Below are positions 1-10,008 of a stretch of 64,000 bases of DNA, one piece after another. Position 1 is the stretch's first letter, and each line of letters opens with the position of its first letter. The notes under the pieces were generated by a model that saw nothing but the letters and a program-made list of their open reading frames with translations, made no database searches and had not been told where the DNA came from. The stretch is from the NCBI RefSeq assembly GCF_022346615.1, contig NZ_JAKRNS010000008.1, positions 62,001 through 126,000 of the forward strand, read 5' to 3'. The position numbers and the translations under genes were made by a program. The DNA comes from Staphylococcus sp. ACRSN. GTDB taxonomy: Bacteria > Bacillota > Bacilli > Staphylococcales > Staphylococcaceae.

Positions 1-247
1 ATAACTTATCCCCCTTTAATAACTAAATAAACATTTCTTTCTAAATTTTCAGAAATATTTAATAACTATTATATATTTACTTCATCTTTTAAGCAATATT
101 GTTTTGCTTTACATTAATAAAGAAATTTTAAACAAAATAATTTATTAACTAATACATAGTTTGATATAAATGCATTTATAAATATAAACATTCATTTTTC
201 AGTACTATTAAGTTACAATAAAATTAATATATAACGGAGGTATAAAA

Positions 248-622
248 ATGAAAAGTAAGCAAATATTTCTCACATGGTTACTATTAACACCTATCTTAAC
301 TTGCATTATTTGGCTTGTCGGCATACATAATTTAATTCATTTTATCAATATACTATTTTATATCTCTATCATTTTAACAATTATGTTATTTGCGATTATT
401 GTTGTTCAAGAAGGTATATTAGATCCAACAAGTTATGGATTTCGAAGATTAAAGTATCAACTTTCCAATAAAAAGAAGCAACAAACCATGAATGAAGATG
501 AATTTTTTAAACCAAATCGTATAAAAAGAGAACAATATTTTGTTACTTCATGGGTTATCAATGGTTTTATCATTAATTTAATATATTTAATAATTAGTAT
601 TATACTCGCTTTTACAATATAA
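248..622 (+). CDS. DUF3899-type membrane protein
   Basis: A 124-residue protein with three predicted membrane segments: two near the N-terminus (about residues 8-27 and 31-54) and one at the C-terminus (about 102-122). Between them is a charged cytoplasmic loop with a GFRRLKYQL stretch and a KKKQQ run. Length and architecture match the DUF3899 family of Firmicutes, whose function is unknown. The start follows a good site (ACGGAGG, 8 bases before ATG). The gene converges on fabF and shares a two-way terminator with it. Family assignment is by recalled pattern; no biochemical role is inferred. Confidence 0.75.
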   Translation: MKSKQIFLTWLLLTPILTCIIWLVGIHNLIHFINILFYISIILTIMLFAIIVVQEGILDPTSYGFRRLKYQLSNKKKQQTMNEDEFFKPNRIKREQYFVTSWVINGFIINLIYLIISIILAFTI

Positions 623-660
623 AAAGAGGATGTATTCCCTAATGGATACATCCTCTTTTT
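621..660. terminator. Bidirectional terminator between the DUF3899 gene and fabF
   Basis: A perfect 15-bp inverted repeat (621-635 with 646-660), flanked by A-runs on the left and T-runs on the right, so it can end transcripts from both converging genes. Confidence 0.9.
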
Positions 661-671
661 ATATTTATATG

Positions 672-1916
672 TTAATCATTAAATTTTTTGAAAATTAATA
701 CAGCATTATGACCACCAAAGCCTAAACTATTACTCATAGCATAATTAATTTCTAAATCAATTGCTTTGTTTGGAACGATATCAAGATCACATTCAGGGTC
801 TGTATTATCAGCGTGAATCGTTGGTGCTACTTTACTATCTCTAATAGATAACGCTGAGAAAATAGCTTCTAATCCACCAGTTGCACCAAGTAAATGACCA
901 GTCATAGATTTAGTTGAGCTCAACTTAAGAGATTTAGCAGATTCACCGAATGTATTTTTAATCGCTTGAATTTCAGTTAAATCTCCTACAGGTGTACTTG
1001 TACCATGTACATTGATGTATTGTACTTCACTTGGTTCAATACCTGCATCATCTAATGCGGCTTGCATCGCACGTCCGCCACCTTCACCTTCTGGCGCTGG
1101 TGCTGTAATATGATAAGCATCTCCTGAAGAACCATATCCTACTACTTCTGCATAAATTTCCGCGCCACGAGCTTGTGCTGACTCGAGTGATTCAAGTACT
1201 ACGATACCTGCACCTTCTCCCATTACAAAACCATCTCTACCAGTTTGAAATGGACGACATGCAGTTTCTTTGTCATCATTTGTTGACAAAGCACGACTTG
1301 CGCTAAATCCAGCGACTGCCATATGTGCAATCGGAGCTTCAGAACCGCCAGTAATCATAGCATCTGCATCTCCACGCTGAATAATTTTATAAGCATCTCC
1401 AATAGAATTTGTACCAGTTGCACATGCTGTAACCGTTGCACCATTTGGACCTTTAGCACCTAAGTCTATAGATACTTGTCCTGTAGCCATATCAGCAATC
1501 AACATTGGAACAAAGAAAGGACTAACACGTCTTGGTCCACGCTCTAATAATTGTGAATGTGCAATTTCAAAAGTTTCCATTCCACCTATGCCAGATCCAA
1601 TCCAAACACCAATTTGATTAGCATTATCTTCATTGATATCTAATTTGGCATCTTTGACAGCTTCACGAGCTGCAACAACAGCATATTGTGTAAATCTGTC
1701 CATACGACGTGCTTCTTTTTTATCCATATGGTCTTCTATATTAAAATCTTTTAATTCTCCAGCTAAATGAACATTGTAATCTTTAGTATCAATTCTAGTA
1801 ATTGTATCGATACCATTTACTCCGTTTAACGCATTTTCCCAACTAGATTTTGCATCGTTGCCTAGAGGTGATAATGCGCCGACTCCTGTAATTACTACAC
1901 GTTGTTCTTTGCTCAT
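672..1916 (-). CDS. fabF: 3-oxoacyl-[ACP] synthase II
   Basis: Condensing enzyme of type II fatty-acid synthesis: it elongates acyl-ACP with malonyl-ACP in the cytoplasm. The 414 residues match the family length. The catalytic triad is visible: Cys165 in TACATGTNS, His304 in [10 protein letters not shown] and His341 in [11 protein letters not shown]. The glycine-rich C-terminus ([10 protein letters not shown]) is intact. ATG follows AGGAGG by 7 bases. It lies 11 bases downstream of fabH and is surely co-transcribed with it, presumably under the FapR-type operator upstream of fabH. FabF is the known target of platensimycin and cerulenin. Identity is certain. Confidence 0.98.
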   Translation of the reverse strand: MSKEQRVVITGVGALSPLGNDAKSSWENALNGVNGIDTITRIDTKDYNVHLAGELKDFNIEDHMDKKEARRMDRFTQYAVVAAREAVKDAKLDINEDNANQIGVWIGSGIGGMETFEIAHSQLLERGPRRVSPFFVPMLIADMATGQVSIDLGAKGPNGATVTACATGTNSIGDAYKIIQRGDADAMITGGSEAPIAHMAVAGFSASRALSTNDDKETACRPFQTGRDGFVMGEGAGIVVLESLESAQARGAEIYAEVVGYGSSGDAYHITAPAPEGEGGGRAMQAALDDAGIEPSEVQYINVHGTSTPVGDLTEIQAIKNTFGESAKSLKLSSTKSMTGHLLGATGGLEAIFSALSIRDSKVAPTIHADNTDPECDLDIVPNKAIDLEINYAMSNSLGFGGHNAVLIFKKFND

Positions 1917-1927
1917 ATTTTATCCTC

Positions 1928-2869
1928 CTATTTTCCCCATCTTAGCGTTACAGCACCCCAAGTAAGGCCGCCACCAAATCCAACCAACACTAAGACATCA
2001 TCGTCTTTGATTTTTCCATTTTCTAATTCTTGAGCAATACTCAAAGGAATTGAAGCAGCAGATGTATTACCAAACTTATCTACTGATACACTCATTTTTT
2101 CTTTAGGGATTCCTAAACGTTCACGCGCAGATTCCATAATACGAATATTCGCTTGATGCGGAACAAACATATCTACATCTTCTGGTTGCAAGTTTGCCTT
2201 TGCAACGGCATTCGTTGAAGCTTCGCCCATAATTCTAACAGCAAATTTAAATACTTCACGACCGTTCATAAAGATTTTGCCATTTTCTGGATTTAAATAT
2301 AAATATTTACCACCTGAACCATCTGAACCAAGTTCATAACTTAAAATACCTCGGCCTTCAGATACTTCACCGATTACAGCAGCACCAGCACCATCACCAA
2401 ATAAAATTGCTGTCGAACGATCTGTTAAATCAGTTATTTTTGATAATTTATCGACTCCGACAACTAATATATTCTTATAATCACCAGATTGAACAAATTG
2501 TTTTGCATTAATCATTGAATACATAAATCCACTACAAGCAGCTAATTGATCCATTGAAGCAACTTTTCCAGTACCTAATTTTTCTTGTAACATATTAGCT
2601 ACTGTTGGGAATGGGTAATCCCCAGTTGATGTTGCAACTAAAATCATATCAATATCAGTTGCTTCAATTCCAGCATCTTCTATTGCTTTTAAACTCGCTT
2701 GATAAGCTAAATCTGAAGTTTCTTCTTCTTCGCTAGCCCATCTTCTCTCTTTAATTCCTGTCATTTTTGAAATCCATTCATCGGATGTTTCTAAAAATGT
2801 TTCAAAATAGGCATTATCTACTACATTTTCTGGAGCATATGCACCGAAACCTTTAATACCCACGTTCAT
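1928..2869 (-). CDS. fabH: 3-oxoacyl-[ACP] synthase III
   Basis: Starts fatty-acid synthesis by condensing a short acyl-CoA primer with malonyl-ACP; in staphylococci it prefers branched primers. The Cys112-His238-Asn268 triad is present (AACSGF, PHQAN, GNTSAAS). The frame stays open for 19 more codons upstream, but ATG at 2869 has an AAGGTG site 8 bases before it and gives 313 residues, the usual size. First gene of the fabHF operon; the FapR-type operator lies about 25 bases upstream of the start codon. Confidence 0.98.
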   Translation of the reverse strand: MNVGIKGFGAYAPENVVDNAYFETFLETSDEWISKMTGIKERRWASEEEETSDLAYQASLKAIEDAGIEATDIDMILVATSTGDYPFPTVANMLQEKLGTGKVASMDQLAACSGFMYSMINAKQFVQSGDYKNILVVGVDKLSKITDLTDRSTAILFGDGAGAAVIGEVSEGRGILSYELGSDGSGGKYLYLNPENGKIFMNGREVFKFAVRIMGEASTNAVAKANLQPEDVDMFVPHQANIRIMESARERLGIPKEKMSVSVDKFGNTSAASIPLSIAQELENGKIKDDDVLVLVGFGGGLTWGAVTLRWGK

Positions 2870-2894
2870 AGTGAACACCTTCTTAATTTTAAAT

Positions 2895-2911
2895 TTAATA
2901 CCAGGTATTAA
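2895..2911 (-). promoter_or_regulatory. FapR-type operator of fabHF
   Basis: A 17-bp perfect inverted repeat, TTAATACCTGGTATTAA on the coding strand, closely resembling the FapR box (TTAGTACCTGATACTAA-like). FapR is the malonyl-CoA-sensing repressor of lipid synthesis in Bacillus and Staphylococcus. It sits in the leader between the promoters and the fabH ribosome binding site. Assignment rests on motif match and gene context. Confidence 0.75.
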
Positions 2912-2975
2912 TTTAACATAATACACATTTCAAATACAAGAACTATGACTAATATGTAGGTGAAATACCTATTTT

Positions 2976-3004
2976 ATTATAAATTAAAGATTTTCTTTGT
3001 ACAA
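2976..3004 (-). promoter_or_regulatory. Candidate upstream fabH promoter
   Basis: TTGTAC and TATAAT separated by 17 bases on the fabH strand, about 107 bases before the start codon. It is a strong sigma-A match, but rather far upstream of the FapR-type box; a second, weaker promoter nearer the box (TTGTAT..TTAAAT around 2916-2944) is possible. Confidence 0.5.
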
Positions 3005-3034
3005 TGCAAACAAATATATTCTACTTAATAATAC

Positions 3035-3063
3035 TATACAAATAGCGCTTTCTTATTTATAAT
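3035..3063 (+). promoter_or_regulatory. Candidate promoter of the yjzD-like gene
   Basis: TATACA, 17 bases, TATAAT, followed 34 bases later by the start codon of the small membrane-protein gene. It is divergent from the fabH promoter. Confidence 0.55.
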
Positions 3064-3097
3064 GTAACTATATATATTAAATTGGAGGCATTACATA

Positions 3098-3289
3098 ATG
3101 AAATACCTCGCAGTGTTATTTTGGGCTATTCTCTTATTAGAAATGGTTAATTTTGTATTAAATAGTTTAGACGGTGGCGGTTCATTGAACCTTATTACAC
3201 CATTAATCGCAGCAGTAGTATTTACAATTGTTGTTGTACTTTTTGATTTAGTAATCAAACCTAAATCAAATCAATCTAAAGAATCGTAA
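3098..3289 (+). CDS. YjzD-like small membrane protein (DUF2929)
   Basis: 63 residues with two predicted membrane helices (about 3-21 and 32-54), a glycine-containing turn (LDGGGS) between them and a short basic, serine-rich tail. This fits the DUF2929/YjzD family, which in Bacillus also sits beside the fabH-fabF genes; its role is unknown. ATG follows TTGGAGG by 10 bases. Divergent from fabH with its own candidate promoter and its own terminator. Confidence 0.75.
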   Translation: MKYLAVLFWAILLLEMVNFVLNSLDGGGSLNLITPLIAAVVFTIVVVLFDLVIKPKSNQSKES

Positions 3290-3299
3290 ATCTTTTTTT

Positions 3300-3326
3300 G
3301 ACAAGTCAGTTGATGGCTTGTCTTTT
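3300..3326 (+). terminator. Terminator of the yjzD-like gene
   Basis: Stem GACAAGTCA paired with TGGCTTGTC (one G-T pair) followed by TTTTT, directly after the stop codon. Confidence 0.8.
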
Positions 3327-3382
3327 TAATGCGCATTTTTAAATTCTAACGTCATATTAATTGATTAAATCTATGCATTAAT

Positions 3383-3425
3383 AAAGCCCTTAAATAAATC
3401 CGACCGGATTTATTTAAGGGCTTTT
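3383..3425. terminator. Long palindromic terminator, clpB side
   Basis: A 20-bp perfect inverted repeat (3383-3402 with 3405-3424) whose arms end in an A-run and a T-run. It is best read as the clpB terminator, also backing up the yjzD-like gene from the other side. Confidence 0.85.
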
Positions 3426-3507
3426 ATATTTAAATTATTTTTTATCCTTTTATATTATCATTTCAATAGTTAAACAATATAGGATGACTTCACTTTAATA
3501 TTGATGG

Positions 3508-6120
3508 TTATTCAAGTGTTTGTGGTTTATGTTCTTCAAATGTTAAACCATCATCAGATAGATCTATTGAAATTGTTGTGCCTTCAGGGAAATTTTCTCT
3601 AATCATTTTTCGTGCCAATGGTGTTTCAATTTGACGCTGAACGAATCGTTTCAATGGTCTAGCGCCAAATTGTGGTTCATATGCTTCTTCACCTAACCAT
3701 TGTTTTGCTGCATCTGATACTTCTATAGAAATGCGTTGTTCCATCAAACGAATATTTAAGTGCGTCAGTATTTTATCTACAATTAAACTCATATCGTTAA
3801 TTGTTAATGGTTTAAACAATACAATATCATCCATACGATTGATAATTTCAGGTTTAAAGTATTGATTTAAATTATTCATTACCGCTTTCTCTGTGTTTTC
3901 AGTAATCACACCTGCATCTTTTACATTTTCAAGTAAAATTTGTGAGCCAATATTACTTGTCATAATAATAATTGTATTTTTAAAGTCTACTTCTCTACCT
4001 TTAGAATCTGTTAAACGTCCTTCTTCTAAAATTTGTAACAATACATTAAATACATCACTATGTGCTTTTTCAATTTCATCTAATAAAATGACTGAATATG
4101 GATTACGTCTAACTGCTTCCGTCAATTGACCACCTTCATCATGTCCAACATAACCTGGAGGAGCCCCAATTAATCTAGAAACCGAATGTTTCTCCATATA
4201 TTCACTCATATCAATTCGAATCATATGTTTCTCTGAGTCAAATAAAGTAGAAGCTAATGACTTAGCTAGTTCTGTTTTACCAACACCGGTAGGTCCTAAG
4301 AATAAAAAGCTTCCAATTGGTCTATTTGGATCTTTAATTCCAGCTCTAGCTCTTACAACAGCATCAGCAACTAAATCTACTGCTTTATCTTGACCCACGA
4401 CACGTTCATGTAAAATATCTGCCAAGTTTAAAAGCTTTTCTCGTTCTGTCTCAACTAATTTTGAAACAGGTATTCCAGTCCATGAACTAACGATATCTCC
4501 AATTTCTTCATCTGTTACAATTTCTCTAATTATGCGATCAGAGTCACTATTTTGTTCATATTGAAACGCAGCTTCCATCTCTTCAAGTTCTTTTTCAAGT
4601 TCAGGTATTTTACCATGTTGTAATTCTGCCGCTTTTTCTAAGTTGTAATTATTTTCTGCGTCTTCTAAAGCTTTTCGACTTTCATCTAATTCAGTACGCT
4701 TTTCCTGTAATTTTGCGATTTTACCTTTTTCTTCCTCCACACGAGATTGTATAGCATTTTGTTTTTCTTTTTCATTTGAAAGTTCTTCTTGTAACTCTTG
4801 AAGTCTTTGTTTACTCGCATTGTCAGATTCATTTTTTAAAGCAGATTCTTCAATTTCCAATTGCATTACTCTTCTATTTACTTGATCCAATTCAGTTGGA
4901 TTTGATCCCATTTCTGTTCTTATAGTGGCACAAGCTTGGTCTACTAAATCAATCGCTTTATCGGGTAAAAATCTGTCTGTAATATAGCGATTTGATAATT
5001 CTGCCGCTGCTACAAGTGCTCTATCTTGAATTCTAACTCCATGATAAACTTCATATCGCTCTTTTAAACCACGTAATATAGAAATCGTATCCTCTACATC
5101 TGGTTCGGAAACATTTACTTTTTGGAAACGTCTTTCTAATGCAGAATCTTTTTCAATATATTCTCTATATTCGTTTAGAGTAGTTGCCCCAATACAATGT
5201 AACTCACCACGTGCTAACATTGGTTTCAACATATTTCCTGCATCCATTGCACCTTCTGTCTTACCTGCACCTACCAACATATGAATTTCATCGATAAATA
5301 ATATAATTTTACCATCTGAGTCTTTAACTTCTTTTAATACTGCTTTCAAACGTTCTTCGAATTCACCGCGATACTTTGCCCCTGCAACTAATGCGCTGAG
5401 GTCAAGTTCAAAAATTGTTTTATCAAGCAGTGATTCAGGAACATCTTTTTTCACAATTCTCTGTGCTAGTCCTTCTACAATTGCAGTTTTCCCTACACCA
5501 GGTTCCCCAATTAAAACAGGATTATTCTTTGTTTTTCTACTTAAAATACGAATAGCATTTCGAATTTCTTCATCTCGACCTATAACAGGGTCCATGTTAC
5601 CTTGACGTACTTCCTCTACTAAGTCACGTCCATACTTTTCTAATGCTTCATAATTCACTTCAGGATTTTGCGATGTCACATGATTTCCTCCTCTTATTTT
5701 CTTTATTATTTCAGTAATAACTTCTTTTTTATTGTCTACAAATTGTTGAGTAGTTGTATCTATTTCAATTGCTGCCAATATCAAATGTTCCATTGATATA
5801 TATTCATCTTCGTATAATTTCATATAAGATTCAGCTTTGTTAAATAATTCATTAGTTTTTGCACTTAAATATTGCCCATATTGTATGTTGTCACCTTGGA
5901 CTGTGGGATATTGCTTTAATTTTTTTTGAAAAGCGTCTTGGAGCGCTTTTGTATCTATATTTGCACGTTCAAAAACGCTATTAAATAAACTTTCATCTTC
6001 GCTTAATGCGGCAGATAATACAGCTTCAATTTCAATATTTTGTTGCTCATTTGATTTAGCTAATTCCATAGCATTTTGTATAGTTGATTGTAATTTATAG
6101 GTCATTTGATTTATATCCAA
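3508..6120 (-). CDS. clpB: Disaggregating chaperone ClpB
   Basis: Hexameric AAA+ ATPase that pulls proteins out of aggregates together with DnaK. The 870 residues show the Clp N-domain (1-140), first ATPase (Walker A GEPGVGKT at 205-212, Walker B ILFIDEIH), a long coiled-coil middle domain (about 400-540) and second ATPase ([16 protein letters not shown]). There is no IGF/LGF-type loop for ClpP, as expected. The start is TTG at 6120: GAGGTG lies 7 bases before it, whereas the in-frame ATG five codons on is too far from any such site. Single-gene unit with a strong promoter and a CtsR operator. Confidence 0.97.
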   Translation of the reverse strand: MDINQMTYKLQSTIQNAMELAKSNEQQNIEIEAVLSAALSEDESLFNSVFERANIDTKALQDAFQKKLKQYPTVQGDNIQYGQYLSAKTNELFNKAESYMKLYEDEYISMEHLILAAIEIDTTTQQFVDNKKEVITEIIKKIRGGNHVTSQNPEVNYEALEKYGRDLVEEVRQGNMDPVIGRDEEIRNAIRILSRKTKNNPVLIGEPGVGKTAIVEGLAQRIVKKDVPESLLDKTIFELDLSALVAGAKYRGEFEERLKAVLKEVKDSDGKIILFIDEIHMLVGAGKTEGAMDAGNMLKPMLARGELHCIGATTLNEYREYIEKDSALERRFQKVNVSEPDVEDTISILRGLKERYEVYHGVRIQDRALVAAAELSNRYITDRFLPDKAIDLVDQACATIRTEMGSNPTELDQVNRRVMQLEIEESALKNESDNASKQRLQELQEELSNEKEKQNAIQSRVEEEKGKIAKLQEKRTELDESRKALEDAENNYNLEKAAELQHGKIPELEKELEEMEAAFQYEQNSDSDRIIREIVTDEEIGDIVSSWTGIPVSKLVETEREKLLNLADILHERVVGQDKAVDLVADAVVRARAGIKDPNRPIGSFLFLGPTGVGKTELAKSLASTLFDSEKHMIRIDMSEYMEKHSVSRLIGAPPGYVGHDEGGQLTEAVRRNPYSVILLDEIEKAHSDVFNVLLQILEEGRLTDSKGREVDFKNTIIIMTSNIGSQILLENVKDAGVITENTEKAVMNNLNQYFKPEIINRMDDIVLFKPLTINDMSLIVDKILTHLNIRLMEQRISIEVSDAAKQWLGEEAYEPQFGARPLKRFVQRQIETPLARKMIRENFPEGTTISIDLSDDGLTFEEHKPQTLE

Positions 6121-6169
6121 TATAATTCACCTCATCATTCAGAGTTTGATCAAGCAAAGTAAATTTGAC

Positions 6170-6186
6170 TTTGACTTTCTTTGACC
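6170..6186 (-). promoter_or_regulatory. CtsR operator upstream of clpB
   Basis: Two direct heptads, GGTCAAA-GAA-AGTCAAA, matching the CtsR consensus, with a third partial heptad (GTCAAA) immediately after. The box begins about 9 bases downstream of the -10 hexamer, so bound CtsR would cover the transcription start. CtsR is the known heat-shock repressor of clp genes in Firmicutes. Confidence 0.92.
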
Positions 6187-6194
6187 TTAATTTA

Positions 6195-6223
6195 ATTATA
6201 GTCCCTCTTCAAACCATTTTCAA
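6195..6223 (-). promoter_or_regulatory. clpB promoter
   Basis: TTGAAA, 17 bases, TATAAT on the minus strand: a near-ideal sigma-A promoter placed directly before the CtsR box. Confidence 0.85.
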
Positions 6224-6500
6224 GCGTTAACACTTAAATTTATCGTGTTTTTTAACCATAATAAAATTTAATACATGTCATGCTACATATGAGATTCTAT
6301 CTAGTTTTGTAACTGAAGTTATATCCTAAAAACCTAGTGGCGATTCTTTTATTTATATTTCCAACCTTATAATAGTTAAACCATTGTTCAATTAAATAAT
6401 GTCTTTTTTCACAACTCAACCATTTTTATATATCAAATTCTATTAAAATAGCAAAGTATAACTACAGATTAGAAAATTTATTTTTACAAAATACAAAAAT
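6224..6500. other. Non-coding stretch between the clpB promoter and the acyltransferase terminator
   Basis: About 280 AT-rich bases. I see no gene, no RNA signature and no repeat in it. Confidence 0.5.
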
Positions 6501-6538
6501 GGTGACTACTTAACATACAAATATGATAAGTAGTCACC
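6501..6538 (-). terminator. Terminator of the OatA-like gene
   Basis: 12-bp perfect stem (6501-6512 with 6527-6538), followed on the minus strand by ATTTTTGTATTTTG. Confidence 0.85.
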
Positions 6539-6567
6539 AAGGCTCAGTCTATTCGATTTTGTTTCAA

Positions 6568-8379
6568 TTACTTTGTTATTTGTTTAATGATTTCATCCGT
6601 CAGAGCATTAACACCAGAAGGTTGTAAATGAATTCCATCAGGCGCAAAGTATTCTGTATGTCCTTTGGAACGTTTATACCAATCTACAACATTTACATTT
6701 TTATGCTTTTTACTGGCTTCTGAAATAAGATTATTCACATGTTTTTCATAACCTCTTGGTACTCTAGTATTAACAAGATATACTTCCGCTTTATTAAAAT
6801 GATTAATCAATTCATCTAATTGCGCTTTTGAAAAATCACCATTTGTACCTAATTCTAAAACAACTTTATTTCCTGGTTTATTGAACTTTTCATACTTTTG
6901 TTCTATTAACGGAACCGCTTCATATAAATTCCTACCTACCTTGCCATCAATTTCAGCATTAGGTATTTTTTTGGTAAATTGTTCACCAATATCTACCATT
7001 ACAGAATCACCAATCATTAATGGTTTAATTGATTTGTCAATTTTATTTGTGTTTTTAGTTTCTGAATCTTTCTTCTGTTGTTTATGATTATTTTTGTTAC
7101 TATCTTGCGTCTTGTCATTTGCTTTATGAGAAGTAAACGATGTTTGTTTGTGTTGATTAGTATTTTTTCCTAATTGATCAAATGCACCTGCAAAAATAAA
7201 AATAGTTGGAATTAAAATTACAAATAACGCTACCGTTCTTACAAACGAAACTTTTTTAAAGCGATTGAGTGAAAATGCTTTAAAACTATATTTTCTAAAT
7301 GGTGTTTCAATATATCTATAAGATAATTCTGCAAAAATACATGTAATCACAATGTCTATCAGATAAACAAATGCTGGTATTTGACCAGCCACATAATAAG
7401 AATGAATAAAACTTATTACAGGAAAATGCCATAAATATAAACTATACGAACGTTTGCCAATAAATACTAGTACAGGGTTACCAACCATTTTTGCAAAATA
7501 TGCTGTTGGATGTACTACACTCAATATCACAAAAAGTGTTAGTACTGATATCAAATAAAATCCACCATTATAAATCCAATCACTCGTGTCATCTACAAAT
7601 ATGAATAAAGCGATTATTCCTAAAGAAGCTACAATACCTACACAGTCAATCGTATGTTTTAATGGTTTAGGTGGATTTACTTTCAATTTAAAAGGTGGCC
7701 ATATAAATGCTAACAACACACCTAATAATAATGTTTGGAGCCTTGTATCTGTTCCAAAATACACTCTTGAATGTTCCATATGTGGTTGTGAAATAAGAAC
7801 CATACATAATAATGAAATTAATGAAACAACTAAAAAGATAAGCGACACATTTCTATATTTTTTTACAGTGAATAATAAGATTGATAATATAACTGGAAAC
7901 ACTATGTAAAACTGTTCTTCTATTGCTAAAGACCAAAGATGTTTTAAAGGCATAAAGGCAAACTGTTCAAAATAGTTAACATCTGTGATGATATACCACC
8001 AATTTGACACGTAAAAGATAGCCGCAAATGCATCGTGTTTTATATTAACAATCTGATCAGGTTTTAATATGAGTGTCATCATTGATACAACACCAACAAG
8101 AACAAGCATAGCAGGCACTAACCTTTTCAATCTACGTAACCAAAACTGCTTTAAATCAATACGTCCAGTTTCTTCAAACTCTTTTAATAAAAGACTTGTT
8201 ATTAAATAACCAGATATAACAAAGAAAGTATCAACACCTAAAAAACCACCAGTTAGCCATTGTTTATTTAAGTGATAAATAATTATTGCTATTACCGCAA
8301 TTGCCCTCAAACCATCTAGACCTGGCATATAGCGTGTATGACGGTACTTTGTCGTTTCCAAATTTGAATCTCTATTCAT
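6568..8379 (-). CDS. OatA-like membrane acyltransferase with SGNH domain
   Basis: 603 residues in two parts. Residues about 15-400 form an acyltransferase-3 membrane domain with roughly ten helices (start GLDGLRAIAVIAIIIYHL, catalytic-type His and Arg). After a Lys/Asn/Gln-rich extracellular linker (about 400-448) comes an SGNH esterase-type domain with Ser459 in GDSVMVD, LGTNGD, and Asp581/His584 in DGIHL. OatA proteins O-acetylate peptidoglycan; staphylococci also have paralogues with other or unknown targets, and I cannot tell which this is. Start supported by AAGGTTTGA upstream. Monocistronic, between clpB and sufT. Confidence 0.85.
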   Translation of the reverse strand: MNRDSNLETTKYRHTRYMPGLDGLRAIAVIAIIIYHLNKQWLTGGFLGVDTFFVISGYLITSLLLKEFEETGRIDLKQFWLRRLKRLVPAMLVLVGVVSMMTLILKPDQIVNIKHDAFAAIFYVSNWWYIITDVNYFEQFAFMPLKHLWSLAIEEQFYIVFPVILSILLFTVKKYRNVSLIFLVVSLISLLCMVLISQPHMEHSRVYFGTDTRLQTLLLGVLLAFIWPPFKLKVNPPKPLKHTIDCVGIVASLGIIALFIFVDDTSDWIYNGGFYLISVLTLFVILSVVHPTAYFAKMVGNPVLVFIGKRSYSLYLWHFPVISFIHSYYVAGQIPAFVYLIDIVITCIFAELSYRYIETPFRKYSFKAFSLNRFKKVSFVRTVALFVILIPTIFIFAGAFDQLGKNTNQHKQTSFTSHKANDKTQDSNKNNHKQQKKDSETKNTNKIDKSIKPLMIGDSVMVDIGEQFTKKIPNAEIDGKVGRNLYEAVPLIEQKYEKFNKPGNKVVLELGTNGDFSKAQLDELINHFNKAEVYLVNTRVPRGYEKHVNNLISEASKKHKNVNVVDWYKRSKGHTEYFAPDGIHLQPSGVNALTDEIIKQITK

Positions 8380-8643
8380 TTTAAATCAAACCTTCATACT
8401 AAATTTTAAAGTTATTCATGCATATTTCATCCATTTTACTAAGTTATTGTAATACTTTTGTAATACAACTGCAATTATTTTAATAATTTTGCACGATAAT
8501 AATAATAAATATTATTGTAGCTATGATTTGTATTTTATTACCTAAATTAACAATTCATTCCACATATTTTCCCTTAAAATTACCTTTTAATGATTTTAAA
8601 TAAAGAAGATTATTCATAGAAGCATTACCAATTTATATTAAAA
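8380..8643. other. AT-rich spacer upstream of the OatA-like gene
   Basis: Very AT-rich, with runs such as AATAATAATAATAAATATTATT near 8490-8513. It presumably holds the acyltransferase promoter, but no hexamer pair stands out. No gene seen. Confidence 0.4.
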
Positions 8644-8693
8644 AAGACTAGTTAACACAACTTTAAAAAGTCTAAGGTGTGTTAACTAGTCTT
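8644..8693 (-). terminator. sufT terminator
   Basis: 16-bp perfect stem (8644-8659 with 8678-8693), followed on the minus strand by a T-rich run. Confidence 0.88.
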
Positions 8694-8711
8694 CATTTAT
8701 TCATATTCGAT

Positions 8712-9020
8712 TTAGCCAATTCCTAAAGCAATCTTGGCATAACGAGACATCATATCTTTATCCCATGGTGGACTCCAAACGATATTAACTTCAGTATCTG
8801 AAATCTCAGGTATTTCTGCTAATACCATTTTTACTTGGTTCATAATTTGCGGTCCAAGCGGACAACCCATTGAGGTTAAAGTCATTTCAACTGTACATAA
8901 ACCTTCGTCATCAACGTCTACATTATATACTAAACCTAAGTTTACAATATCAATTCCTAACTCAGGGTCAATTACCATTTCTAGTGCATTTAATATGCTA
9001 TCTTTTAATCCTTCATCCAT
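8712..9020 (-). CDS. sufT: Iron-sulfur maturation protein SufT (MIP18/DUF59 family)
   Basis: 102-residue stand-alone DUF59 protein. The family core is intact: VIDPELGIDIVNLGLVY near the N-terminus and MTLTSMGCPLGPQI with the conserved Cys. In S. aureus the homologue SufT helps load Fe-S clusters onto apoproteins when demand is high. The frame could begin at GTG 9029, but that codon is part of the GAGGTG site; ATG 9020 sits 6 bases after it and is chosen. Monocistronic, with its own terminator. Confidence 0.9.
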   Translation of the reverse strand: MDEGLKDSILNALEMVIDPELGIDIVNLGLVYNVDVDDEGLCTVEMTLTSMGCPLGPQIMNQVKMVLAEIPEISDTEVNIVWSPPWDKDMMSRYAKIALGIG

Positions 9021-9133
9021 TCGACTCACCTCTTCATTAATAATGATATTAACAATATATCAAATATCTTACAAAACGCCAATAAAATGCTATGATATTC
9101 ATACACTAATAATTATAACTTAAGGAGATTTTA

Positions 9134-9976
9134 ATGAAACCTTTTTTAATATGTTTAGACTTAGACGGCACACTGTTAAACGATGATAAAGAAATATCAT
9201 CCTATACAAAAGAAGTTTTAAATACATTACAAGCTCAAGGTCACAAACTTATGATTGCAACTGGTCGTCCATATAGAGCTAGTCAAATTTACTACCACGA
9301 ACTTAATCTGGATACACCTGTTGTTAATTTTAATGGTGCATTTGTACATCATCCAAAAGACAACCAATTTAAAACGATTCATGAGGTATTAGATTTAGAA
9401 TTATCAAAAAATATAATCAAGTCACTTAATGATTATGGCGTTTCAAATATAATAGCTGAAATTAAAGACTATGTTTTTATAAATAATTTTGATCAAAAAT
9501 TATTTGATGGATTTTCTATGGGGACGCCTAAAGTGGAAACTGGTGACTTGTTAGCATCATTAACTGAGTCTCCTACTTCAATCCTTGTAGAAGCAGAAGA
9601 AGTGATGATACCACGTGTAAAACAAATGCTAACACGCTTTTATGCTGAAAATATTGAACATCGTCGTTGGGGATCGCCATTCCCAGTCATCGAAATTGTT
9701 AAGCAAGGTATTAGTAAAGCTAGAGGTATCGATTACGTTAAGACTCACTTAGGTATTGAACGTAATCAAATTATTGCTTTTGGTGATGAAGACAATGATT
9801 TAGAAATGATAAAATATGCCAAACATGGTATTGCAATGGAAAATGGCTTAGATGAATTAAAACATGTGGCCAATGACATCACATATTCTAATAACGAAGA
9901 TGGTATCGGTAGATATCTAAACCAATTTTTCGAATTAAACATACCTTATGAAACGTCTATTAAATCTAAAATATAA
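9134..9976 (+). CDS. Cof-type HAD phosphatase
   Basis: 280-residue cytoplasmic haloacid-dehalogenase-superfamily hydrolase. Motif I is DLDGTLLND near residue 8, motif II is the IATGRP region, and motif IV is FGDEDNDLEMI near residue 220, with a C2-type cap between them. The Cof subfamily dephosphorylates sugar phosphates, FMN or pyridoxal phosphate; the substrate cannot be read from sequence. ATG follows AAGGAG by 8 bases. Likely in an operon with cdr, which starts 32 bases downstream. Confidence 0.88.
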   Translation: MKPFLICLDLDGTLLNDDKEISSYTKEVLNTLQAQGHKLMIATGRPYRASQIYYHELNLDTPVVNFNGAFVHHPKDNQFKTIHEVLDLELSKNIIKSLNDYGVSNIIAEIKDYVFINNFDQKLFDGFSMGTPKVETGDLLASLTESPTSILVEAEEVMIPRVKQMLTRFYAENIEHRRWGSPFPVIEIVKQGISKARGIDYVKTHLGIERNQIIAFGDEDNDLEMIKYAKHGIAMENGLDELKHVANDITYSNNEDGIGRYLNQFFELNIPYETSIKSKI

Positions 9977-10008
9977 ACATTATAAGCTTTAATAGGAGGT
10001 AGATTAAT

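Noticed and set aside
3383..3425. 20-bp perfect palindrome considered as an attachment or recombination site
   Set aside because: A-run and T-run ends and its position after clpB make a transcription terminator the simple explanation.
6218..6236. Possible cre site overlapping the clpB promoter (TTCAAGCGTTAACA-like)
   Set aside because: Three or more mismatches to the consensus and no metabolic reason.
7586..7909. 107-codon plus-strand frame opposite the OatA-like gene
   Set aside because: Antisense to a certain gene; composition mirrors its membrane helices; no ribosome binding site.
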